Source: Planctomycetales bacterium (GTDB lineage: Bacteria > Planctomycetota > UBA11346). Taken from it: a DNA stretch of 15,856 nucleotides. Position numbers and translations under genes: made by a program. The notes beneath the pieces are model-generated. The model was given only the letters and a program-made list of their open reading frames with translations. It ran no database searches and had not been told where the DNA came from. The stretch lies in NCBI GenBank assembly GCA_025362255.1, contig JANYGY010000080.1, forward strand, positions 1 through 15,856, given 5' to 3'. Shown one piece after another: positions 1 to 6,885 of the stretch; position 1 is the stretch's first letter; every line of letters begins with the position of its first letter.

Positions 1-15
1 GAGCCGCCCATGCCA

Positions 16-34
16 CGTTTAAAAAAATTAAACG
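16..34. other. AT-rich palindrome over the queF stop codon
   Basis: CGTTTAA and TTAAACG are perfect inverted arms of 7 bases around a loop of five A, and the queF TAA stop lies in one arm. Read on the queF strand, the stop is followed by a run of seven T. This could be a weak transcription-end signal, but the stem has only two G-C pairs and lacks the GC-rich hairpin of a normal intrinsic terminator. Bases 1-15 hold nothing I can identify. Confidence 0.3.
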
Positions 35-582
35 AACCGACCGTACCCTTGGGGGCCATAGCCACCTGGGCGATAGGCTGCAAAGCGCTGATCGCGCAAA
101 GCGCCCGCCCAGCGGTGTTTCGGCCGGGCGTATTGCATGTAGGGCCAGATCGCGATCGAGCCGCGCGAATCGAAGAGACCCATGACTTCGAGATAGAGTG
201 GTTTCAGCAATGCCGACAGGTCGTTACCGATGATGCGCACACAGTCTTCGTGAAAGTCACCGTGGTTACGAAATGATCCGAGATATTCCTTGAGGCTTTT
301 GCTTTCGACCAGCAATTGGTCCGGGACATAACTGATGCACAGCTCGGCCCAATCTGGTTGACCAGTGACTGGGCAGAGACTGGTGAAGCGAAGGCAATTG
401 TTGGTCACCCACATTGGTTCATCGCCATGGGCGCGGGGCTCGATGGCGACTGATTCCAAGAGGCTGGGCGTATAGCTAAACGGCGTCGCCCGCCGGGTGC
501 CCAAGGTTGCTTGCGGCAGGGCCGTGCGGCCCGCGTTGATCGCTGTCGCGGGGTCTGGTTTTTTTTTCACAGATCGGGTCAT
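28..582 (-). CDS. queF: NADPH-dependent 7-cyano-7-deazaguanine reductase (QueF, short type)
   Basis: QueF reduces the nitrile preQ0 to the amine preQ1 with NADPH, in the cytosol, on the route to queuosine in the tRNA wobble position. The 184-residue protein matches the short, single-domain QueF type. The catalytic region reads SLCPVTGQPDW, with the nucleophilic cysteine at 70 and the conserved aspartate at 77. The QueF signature ESKSLKEY lies at 93-100, followed by FRNHGDFHED (104-113), which carries the family's His/Glu substrate residues. A Gly/Tyr-rich tail (about 171-184) extends past the usual core. The ATG at 582 is the first plausible start. No Shine-Dalgarno sequence is visible before it. 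A run of nine A encodes lysines 6-8. The gene follows the kinase by 47 bases on the same strand and may share its transcript. No other queuosine gene is in the window. Confidence 0.95.
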   Translation of the reverse strand: MTRSVKKKPDPATAINAGRTALPQATLGTRRATPFSYTPSLLESVAIEPRAHGDEPMWVTNNCLRFTSLCPVTGQPDWAELCISYVPDQLLVESKSLKEYLGSFRNHGDFHEDCVRIIGNDLSALLKPLYLEVMGLFDSRGSIAIWPYMQYARPKHRWAGALRDQRFAAYRPGGYGPQGYGRFV

Positions 583-629
583 AAATAAACGTTAGGCATC
601 TGACGAGATGGTGAAGGACGAAAAAACGA

Positions 630-3600
630 TCACTTTTTCTGCGCAAGACGCTCAAGACCCTGATCGCCGATCAGGCACAGGCCGGTGCCTGGAACTTGCA
701 GCAGGCGGTACATCCGATCGGCGACGTCACCATTGCCGAGGCTTTCGGCCAAAAATGCGCTGACCGCGATCAACGGCATGGCGATCGGATTGCCGATGAT
801 CGTGCGCAGCCCGTCCTCCACCAATTCCCACGGAAGATAGCCCAAGCCGAAACAGCCGAGTCTGGCGCAGAACAGGATCACCAGGCTGGTGCGTTCGGTT
901 TCGAGCACGTCGGTCAGGCGGAAGCACCATTCAAGTTCTTCGTGAGCCTCAGCGTCGCGACCATACCTGCGGCACAGGCAGGCGCGCAGGAGATGTTCGA
1001 TCGAGGTCATGTCCTCGGCATCGGTATCACCGAGAACCGCCAGCAGTTGCTGACCGCAGCCCAGGTGGGCGAGGGCCAGTGAACCGCGCACGTAATCGCA
1101 CAAGGCACTGGGATTATCCTCACCCCGACCGATGCACAAAACGGTCTCAGCAGGATCGTCGACCTTCACCAGATGACGCGCAAGTTCGGTGTAATCAGAC
1201 AACAGACGTTGTTCACGGAATGACAACTTGAAGCCCAGCAGCGTCACCCGGCGGATGCGGTCACGCTGATCCGAAAGAGTGCCCGCGTCATTGCGATCAA
1301 CCACCTGATTGAGGAATAGACGCAAGGAACTGCCGATGACCTGACTGAGCGTCGACAGGATCGTGGTCTCTTCGACCGAGCCCTTGAGCATGCTTTTGAT
1401 CAGCCGCAGATCGAATTCGAGATCGTCGGTCAGCCCGCCTTGCGATACGCCATTCATCAGATGGGGAATCATCCACAGGCAGAACCGCGTGCGCACGACG
1501 TCGCCAGATTCCTGATAGGACAGGATTTCCTGAACCGCTTTGCGGATGCCGCCTTGCGGATTACGCAAGCGCAGACGGGCGAGCTGGAAGATCGCGTCCT
1601 GGGCCAGGCGATGATCGAGATGATCGCTGAGGAATTGGCGGATCTCGGTCTCGGCTTCGGCATTGCGGCTGCACGTGACCAACGCCATGCAGAGCATGAA
1701 GCGGCCTTCGACACTGTCTGCGGCCTCGCCGTGATTTTCGAGAAATGCGCGGTAAAAACCGATCGCTTTGTCGTGCAGGCCTTGGCGCAGCAATTCGTTG
1801 CCGACGGTCAGGATCGGCACCATCAACGGGCTGCGGCGGCGTTGCACCATCAAGGTCCGGATCAGGGCCTGGCTGCCGGAAGTGACCAGGGCGAGCTGGG
1901 TTTTGGTCGGATCGGCGTCGACCGCCAACGGACTGACATCGTGGACTTCGAGGGGATCGTGATTGTCGATGCTGAGGGCGAGACGCGACCCGACGGCTTC
2001 GACTGATAAACGCAGACTGAGGCGATCCTGCAACTGATGGGTCGTCGCCACGCCCGAGCGCAACGGCCGCATGGTCAGCAGCACCGGGGTTTGCAGGTCG
2101 CCCGCATCAGCCCGGCAGACGGTCAGCCAACGACCGCCATAGGCCCCGATGCGGATCTGATAACACGGCGCTGGCGGTGCCCCGCGCAGACAGATCCACA
2201 GCTCGCCGCCACGCAGCAGATCGAGCTGCATGGTCACGCGCACATCTTCGCCCGGACGCACCGACAGCGGATAGCACTGCACGCCATAGCCACCAAGCAG
2301 CAGGCCGCCGAGTTCGGGATGATGGACCTGGCCGACCTGCTCGGCGTTGAACGCCATCGATTGGATGAACGGCCCCTGATCGCGGCTGGCGCCGAAGTCC
2401 CACATGCCGACCGGTAACCACGCGGCCTCGCGCTCCTTGGCCAAGCGCTGACGTTCGAGCTCGGAATAGGACGCCGACAATTGCGAGAGCAAGGTGCGCA
2501 GCTCTTGGGCGAAGATCTCGCACGACGGATAACGGTCTTGCGATTGAAAGGCCAGCGCCCATTCGCTGATCACGGACAGCGCCTTTGGCGCTTCGGCCCA
2601 ATGGTCGATCAGGCGCTTGCGCTTGCCATCACGGACCCGCCCGAGCAGCGATCGCAACGTGTCTTCGGGCACGGCTTCGACCGGCGTGTGCAGCGACAAC
2701 AGTTCGACCAGGATCGCGCCGAGTGAATAGATGTCAGTGCGCTGATCGGCATCTGACGCGTGTCCCTGCGCCTGCTCCGGCGACATGTAAGCGGGAGAAC
2801 CAAGCACCTGGCCGTGCTGGGTCGAGCGCGCGATCCGCTGGCTGTACGCCCGCGCCTCGACCGCCCGCAGGCGATCGCTGCGTTGTGGACGCGGCGTGGT
2901 GAATCGCCCGGACTGCTTGCGCAGCCGCTCGGAGGTCGACTGCACGTGATGCTCATGTCCCCCGGTGCCTCCGACGCGATTGATCACGCCGGTATGCCGG
3001 GTGTCGGCAGCATTTTCGCGCAGCCGACGAGTCGTGATGTCGGTCGTCGGCGCACGGATTCCGGAATCCGTCAATGGGCCAGCGGTCGCCCGATCGGTCG
3101 TCGGCAGCCGGTCAGAAGCCGCGGTCGACAATCGGCCCGACGGCGACCGGACATCAGCCGTCGGGGCTAGGCCGTCTGGATCGCGGCTGTCGCTCCCCGG
3201 GTCATGGGTGAGGCCGGTACCGATCACCGTGATCGGCGCCAATTCCCTGGTGCTGCGCTGCGTTTCGCCCTGAGCGCGAATCGCCGCCAGGATGTCAGCC
3301 TTGCCGCCAGCCATGATCACGGTCGCGGCCTCGATAGCGGTATCGGCAGCGGTATCGGCGGTGGAATCAGAGAGCTCAAGCGCGGTCACCGCTCCGCTGT
3401 GGGCCCCTGCCCCCTGCACATCATCGGCAGCGAAGGTTTCATCATCCGCGACCTCGATGCCTTCGTCGTCGTCGTTTTTCCGCGAGCTGACGGGCAGTGG
3501 TTCGTCACGGACATTACGTGCCAGACCCCAATCCAGGATCCACACTTCGCCGTAGGTTCCGATGACCATGTTGGCCGGCTTGAGATCGCGATGAACAATG

Positions 3601-4031
3601 CCTTGGCTGTGGGCATAGCCCATGACTTCAAGAATTTTGAGGAACAGCGTCAGGCGCTCGATCAACGACATCTCGCGCCAATGATCGGAATGCGCACGCA
3701 GACCATCAAGATGCTGGTCGAGGGTTTTGCCGCGCGCCAACGTCATTACATAGCACGGGCAGCCATCCGGGCTGATCGCCGACTCAAAAACATTCACGAT
3801 ACCCGGATGCTGCAACTTGGCGGTGTAGCCGATCTCATGATCAAAACGGGCGACCATCTGGGCGTCATCGACGAAACGCTTGTCGAGGATCTTGATCGCC
3901 ACCGGCCGGTCGAGATGCAGATCCATGGCCTGCCACACCTTGCCAGTCGTCCCCTTACCGATCTCCATCTGGAGCTGGTAGCGATCTGCAATCACCACTG
4001 GTGCTGCTGACGACTCGTGTGGTCCGGGCAT
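630..4031 (-). CDS. large serine/threonine protein kinase, PknD-like, with concanavalin-like and helical-repeat C-terminal regions
   Basis: This 1133-residue Hanks-type kinase should phosphorylate protein Ser/Thr. Seen: glycine loop GKGTTGKV (25-32), ATP-binding lysine in VAIK (47), alpha-C glutamate about 66, catalytic HRDLKPAN (147-154), metal-binding DWG (167-169, in place of DFG), YMSPEQ (415-420) and DIYSLG (433-438). About 230 extra residues rich in Thr, Asp, Ala and Arg separate DWG from SPE, where about 20-30 is normal. After the kinase core (to about 515) and a charged helix (520-537) comes a beta-rich stretch, about 540-730, that resembles concanavalin-like sandwiches. A helical, TPR-like region follows (about 735 to the end; NELLRQGLHDKAIGFYRAFL is typical). 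I see no signal peptide or membrane segment, so it is probably cytosolic. DWG and this layout recall chlamydial PknD and PVC relatives; that is inference. The ATG at 4031 is the first plausible start and lacks a clear ribosome-binding site. Substrates are unknown. Confidence 0.9.
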   Translation of the reverse strand: MPGPHESSAAPVVIADRYQLQMEIGKGTTGKVWQAMDLHLDRPVAIKILDKRFVDDAQMVARFDHEIGYTAKLQHPGIVNVFESAISPDGCPCYVMTLARGKTLDQHLDGLRAHSDHWREMSLIERLTLFLKILEVMGYAHSQGIVHRDLKPANMVIGTYGEVWILDWGLARNVRDEPLPVSSRKNDDDEGIEVADDETFAADDVQGAGAHSGAVTALELSDSTADTAADTAIEAATVIMAGGKADILAAIRAQGETQRSTRELAPITVIGTGLTHDPGSDSRDPDGLAPTADVRSPSGRLSTAASDRLPTTDRATAGPLTDSGIRAPTTDITTRRLRENAADTRHTGVINRVGGTGGHEHHVQSTSERLRKQSGRFTTPRPQRSDRLRAVEARAYSQRIARSTQHGQVLGSPAYMSPEQAQGHASDADQRTDIYSLGAILVELLSLHTPVEAVPEDTLRSLLGRVRDGKRKRLIDHWAEAPKALSVISEWALAFQSQDRYPSCEIFAQELRTLLSQLSASYSELERQRLAKEREAAWLPVGMWDFGASRDQGPFIQSMAFNAEQVGQVHHPELGGLLLGGYGVQCYPLSVRPGEDVRVTMQLDLLRGGELWICLRGAPPAPCYQIRIGAYGGRWLTVCRADAGDLQTPVLLTMRPLRSGVATTHQLQDRLSLRLSVEAVGSRLALSIDNHDPLEVHDVSPLAVDADPTKTQLALVTSGSQALIRTLMVQRRRSPLMVPILTVGNELLRQGLHDKAIGFYRAFLENHGEAADSVEGRFMLCMALVTCSRNAEAETEIRQFLSDHLDHRLAQDAIFQLARLRLRNPQGGIRKAVQEILSYQESGDVVRTRFCLWMIPHLMNGVSQGGLTDDLEFDLRLIKSMLKGSVEETTILSTLSQVIGSSLRLFLNQVVDRNDAGTLSDQRDRIRRVTLLGFKLSFREQRLLSDYTELARHLVKVDDPAETVLCIGRGEDNPSALCDYVRGSLALAHLGCGQQLLAVLGDTDAEDMTSIEHLLRACLCRRYGRDAEAHEELEWCFRLTDVLETERTSLVILFCARLGCFGLGYLPWELVEDGLRTIIGNPIAMPLIAVSAFLAESLGNGDVADRMYRLLQVPGTGLCLIGDQGLERLAQKK

Positions 4032-4038
4032 GGCTAGA

Positions 4039-4057
4039 GGGTGAGCTTACCCCCCCC
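4039..4057. promoter_or_regulatory. near-palindrome and G8 run in the kinase leader
   Basis: GGGTGAGCTTACCC (4039-4052) is a near-perfect palindrome centred on AGCT. It runs into eight C (4050-4057), which is G8 on the kinase strand. The block lies 8-26 bases upstream of the kinase ATG, where a ribosome-binding site or operator would be. It could be an operator, a small RNA hairpin or chance. A homopolymer of eight is also a possible slippage site, but it is outside the reading frame. Confidence 0.25.
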
Positions 4058-4115
4058 TACGCGCCATCGCAACGTCTGGCAATCGTAGGGCTTGCGACAT
4101 GGCCAGAGATCACAA

Positions 4116-4952
4116 TCAGGAGGTCAGGTCAGCGCCGACGATGATCTGCCGCATGACCGCCAGGTCGGCGCCGACGGTCGGCGCCAAGTGGACTGCCAAA
4201 GCGAGATACAGCACCACGGCCTCATTCAGCGGGCCATCGACCGCTGCGACCGCCCGTTGCACCGCCGAGGTCAGCAGCGCGCCATGGGCCTGGGCGAATT
4301 GCACCGGATCGCGGATGTCCAGGCCCGCCGGCGCGGTGGCCAGCTCCATCCACGTATCAGGCAACGTCGCCGCCCGCTCGGCCGGACTCAAAGCCGCGCT
4401 GCGCGTGAGGAAATCGCCAGCCCGTCCGGCGTCGACTTCGGCCCCGCCAAGCTCGATCACCCGCCGCGCGACCGCCACCAAGCCATAGATCACCCGGGCA
4501 TAGGCATCATGCGCCTGCTCACTGCGCACGATGTCCTGGCCGTTGAGGTAGTCGCCAACCGTCATCGTCGGCAAGTCGGTCACCGTCGGACACAGCTCGA
4601 TGCACGGCAGATCTTCGCCGGGATGGTAATACCTCACCGCACCGTCGACGCGCGAACGGCCGAGCGGGTAGAGCCGACACGTCAGCGGACGATGCGCGTG
4701 CGCCGTGCAGCCGACACCGCTGGCGTAGACCCGACACCCCGGCTTGCCCCGACGATCGGGCGGACCATCGAAGGCGAGCCGGGTGCCCCGGCAGTCGAGA
4801 TAGCGCTCGCGCACCGTCGCGACGCTCAGCTGCAAACCGTCGGCGAGGGTCGCGACCTCCCACGGATTGACCCAGATCACATGTCCATGACAGCAGATGC
4901 CATCGCGCGTGCAGGTCAGCGGCAACACCGCATCGGCTTCGAGAATCTGCAT
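4116..4952 (-). CDS. YkgJ-like cysteine-cluster (putative metal-binding) protein, copy A
   Basis: This 278-residue protein belongs to the YkgJ / CxxCxxCC type family (formerly UPF0153), which is predicted to bind zinc or an iron-sulfur cluster and has no settled biochemical role. Seen: TCTRDGICCHG (C14, C20, C21), then C73, C82 and C92 in a stretch ending RPLTCRLYPLG, then LPCIELCP (C117, C121). All eight are also present in the divergent neighbour at 5048-5935; C54 is extra. The region after about 135 is helical and lacks cysteines. I chose the ATG at 4952 because homology with the neighbour begins just after it. An in-frame TTG twelve codons upstream is an alternative. The frame stays open further upstream, but that part overlaps the neighbour's 5' end and looks non-coding. 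There is no clear ribosome-binding site. Soluble; no signal peptide seen. Confidence 0.8.
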   Translation of the reverse strand: MQILEADAVLPLTCTRDGICCHGHVIWVNPWEVATLADGLQLSVATVRERYLDCRGTRLAFDGPPDRRGKPGCRVYASGVGCTAHAHRPLTCRLYPLGRSRVDGAVRYYHPGEDLPCIELCPTVTDLPTMTVGDYLNGQDIVRSEQAHDAYARVIYGLVAVARRVIELGGAEVDAGRAGDFLTRSAALSPAERAATLPDTWMELATAPAGLDIRDPVQFAQAHGALLTSAVQRAVAAVDGPLNEAVVLYLALAVHLAPTVGADLAVMRQIIVGADLTS

Positions 4953-5011
4953 CGCCGCGACCGTAGCATCACCGTTGCGAGTCGCCAACCACCACTCACC
5001 GTGCTTTATTC

Positions 5012-5041
5012 CTTGGCTGCTGAGAAGACGGCTGAAAAAAC
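5012..5041. repeat. short dispersed near-repeat, copy 1
   Basis: About 30 bases starting CTTGGCTGCTGAG and ending CTGAAAAAAC recur in the same order at 12602-12629, with one mismatch and a 2-base length difference. This copy lies in the 95-base spacer between the two divergent cysteine-cluster genes. The other lies inside rsuA. Its function, if any, is unknown. Confidence 0.4.
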
Positions 5042-5047
5042 TGCTCC

Positions 5048-5935
5048 ATGACTCCTGCAATCCCTTCAACCGCGACGACCACCCTGGCGCCGACCGATCT
5101 GCTGCCGTTGACCTGCACCCGTGAAGGGACCTGCTGCCACGGCAAAATCGTGTGGTTGAATCCATGGGAATTGGCTCGGCTCGCTGCTGGTCGCAACCTG
5201 TCCGCGCCGGCATTCCGCGCCGCACACGTCGACCACGGGATCCGCCTGCGTTTCACCGGACCACCCGGAAAGCTCGGCGCGGCGTGCAGCCAGTACGGGG
5301 CCGACCAGGGCTGCCTCGCCCATCCGCAGCGGCCATTGGCCTGTCGATTGTATCCGCTTGGCCGGGAAAAACGCGGTAAAGATCAGCGATATGTTTACGA
5401 AGGTGTGACGTTTCCGTGCCTCACCGGATGCCCCAACGTGACGACCTTGCCGCGCCTGGCCGTCGCTGATTACCTTGCGCAACAAGGCGTCGGACCCGGT
5501 GAAACGGCGCAAGATGCCTATGTGGACATGGCCAAGGATCTGGCCGAAGGCGCCTTCGTCGTGTTGTTCGATTCCGGTCTCGCGAAAACCACCGGCGCAG
5601 AGGTCCTCGCGCGCTGGCAGACGATGATCCAGATGAACCACGCGCAGCGCGTCGCTGCCATTGGGCCGCAGTGGTTCGATCGTTTGACCGCACCCGCGAT
5701 TTCGAGCGATATCGAACAACCGGCCGAATGGATCGCGGCCCACCGCGCCGACTTTCAGCACGCCGCGCAGGAATCCTTTGGCACCCTGCGCGACGCTGCC
5801 CATCTGGCCGACGCCAGCGTGCGCTTTTTGGCGTTGGCGATGCACGTGATGCAGGCGGTAGGAGCCGCTGATCCACATGACATCGGCACCCGCTGGCTAC
5901 GCGCGGCGCAGGCGCAGCTCGCGATGAAGCGCTAA
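5048..5935 (+). CDS. YkgJ-like cysteine-cluster (putative metal-binding) protein, copy B
   Basis: This 295-residue paralogue of the gene at 4116-4952 is transcribed away from it across a 95-base spacer. Conserved cysteines are at 23, 29, 30 (TCTREGTCCHG), 80, 89, 99 (ending RPLACRLYPLG), 124 and 128 (FPCLTGCP). That is the same eight positions as in copy A, with the shared blocks NPWE, GPP and RLYPLG. The C-terminal half also aligns loosely (GAEV, LAxAxHxxxAVGA), so the duplication covers the whole protein. The family is predicted to hold zinc or an Fe-S cluster; the substrate is unknown. The ATG at 5048 gives a 20-residue lead before the first shared block and has no evident Shine-Dalgarno sequence. 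The stop overlaps the stop of the converging permease gene by 4 bases. Cytosolic by absence of a signal peptide or membrane segment. Confidence 0.82.
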   Translation: MTPAIPSTATTTLAPTDLLPLTCTREGTCCHGKIVWLNPWELARLAAGRNLSAPAFRAAHVDHGIRLRFTGPPGKLGAACSQYGADQGCLAHPQRPLACRLYPLGREKRGKDQRYVYEGVTFPCLTGCPNVTTLPRLAVADYLAQQGVGPGETAQDAYVDMAKDLAEGAFVVLFDSGLAKTTGAEVLARWQTMIQMNHAQRVAAIGPQWFDRLTAPAISSDIEQPAEWIAAHRADFQHAAQESFGTLRDAAHLADASVRFLALAMHVMQAVGAADPHDIGTRWLRAAQAQLAMKR

Positions 5936-6885
5936 CGGCTCACCGGCCACGGCTTGCCAAGAGCCGCCGGGCCGGGGGCCGACCGGCTGAGGCCGGCCAA
6001 TGCCACCAGCGCGACGACATACGGCAGCATCTGGAAAAACTGGTACGGCAGGGCGCGACTGCCGGGCAGGCTTTGCAGCTGCTGCTGGACGCTGTCGGCC
6101 AGGCCGAACAGCAAGCAGCCGGCAATCAGCCACGAAATCCGCCAGCGCCCGAACATCACCAGGGCCAAGACCACGAAGCCCTTGCCGCCGGTCATCTCGG
6201 GGACGAATGCATGCGTGCGCATGATGCTAAGGAAGGCCCCCGCGGCACCGGCGCAGGCCGCCGCGAACAGCACCACGCCCCACCGCCAGCGATGTACGGA
6301 TTCGCCAGCGGCAGCCGCCGCGTCGGGCAGCTCGCCGATCGCCTGGATGACGATGCCGATCCGCGTTCGACGCAGCACCCACCACGTCAGCAGCAACAAT
6401 CCAGCAGTCGCGATCGACAGGCCATAGAGATCGAAAAACAGCGGACCGATCACCGGCAGATCGTTGAAAGATGACCAGCCGGACCAGCCGAACCAGCCGC
6501 GTGAAAATCCCGCTGACGCTGGCAGCTCGGTTACGCCGTGGCTTTGCAGCGCCCGCCAGACGGTGCCGCTGACACCGACCGCGACCAGGTTGAGCGCCAT
6601 GCCGGCGACGATCTGGTCGGCGCGCGCAGTGATCGCCATCAGCGCGAACCCAGCACCAAGCACCATCGCTGCGCCCATCGCGACGAGCAATCCCAGCCAG
6701 CTGTTGCCGGTGATGGCGGTGACCGCAAACGCGGCGATGCAGCCGGTGAGCATCAGCCCTTCGATGCCGATGTTGAGGACTCCGCCACGTTCGGCGACCA
6801 GCTCGCCGCACCCTGCCAGCAGCAACGGCGTCGCCGCGGTCAACGTCTGGGCGATAACCACCACGATGAGCAGATCGTTGATCAT
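5932..6885 (-). CDS. BMP-type ABC importer, inner-membrane permease 2 (nucleoside-type)
   Basis: This is a 317-residue, strongly hydrophobic protein of the branched-chain amino acid / ribose / BMP permease superfamily. The signature GGVLNIGIEGLML (34-46) is typical of the permeases that pair with BMP binding proteins, such as NupQ-like subunits for nucleosides. About eight to ten membrane segments are visible, for example LLIVVVIAQTLTAATPLLLAG at 5-25 and the region after VVLFAAACAGAAGAF. It should form the channel together with the permease at 6882-7919. Its ATG overlaps the stop of that gene (ATGA, 6882-6885), so translation is probably coupled. Its TAG stop overlaps the converging cysteine-cluster gene by 4 bases, leaving no room for an ordinary terminator. 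Substrate cannot be read from the sequence. Confidence 0.93.
   Translation of the reverse strand: MINDLLIVVVIAQTLTAATPLLLAGCGELVAERGGVLNIGIEGLMLTGCIAAFAVTAITGNSWLGLLVAMGAAMVLGAGFALMAITARADQIVAGMALNLVAVGVSGTVWRALQSHGVTELPASAGFSRGWFGWSGWSSFNDLPVIGPLFFDLYGLSIATAGLLLLTWWVLRRTRIGIVIQAIGELPDAAAAAGESVHRWRWGVVLFAAACAGAAGAFLSIMRTHAFVPEMTGGKGFVVLALVMFGRWRISWLIAGCLLFGLADSVQQQLQSLPGSRALPYQFFQMLPYVVALVALAGLSRSAPGPAALGKPWPVSR

Noticed and set aside
277..290. A 14-base identity (TCCGAGATATTCCT) between queF and the HU-like leader near 15405
   Set aside because: About one match of this length is expected by chance in a window of this size, and in queF it is explained by coding for KEYLGS.
3204..4010. A 268-codon plus-strand open frame opposite the kinase, and similar frames at 1440-2006 and 2037-2417
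   Set aside because: They lie antisense to the kinase, show no recognisable family, and are expected shadows in GC-rich coding DNA.
4971..5010. Sigma70 promoter elements in the divergent spacer of the cysteine-cluster genes
   Set aside because: TTGCGA and TTTATT are present, but their spacing of about 22 bases is too long, and no better pair was found.
4092..5051. A 319-codon plus-strand open frame opposite the copy A cysteine-cluster gene
   Set aside because: It is His/Arg/Gln-rich without any domain, while the opposite strand encodes a protein clearly homologous to its neighbour.
4953..5225. N-terminal extension of copy A reaching into the divergent gene
   Set aside because: It overlaps the coding start of copy B, and the extra residues have no homology. 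The paralogue alignment begins after the ATG at 4952.
5066..5878. A 270-codon minus-strand open frame opposite the copy B cysteine-cluster gene
   Set aside because: It has no domain signal, and the plus strand carries the conserved cysteine motifs.
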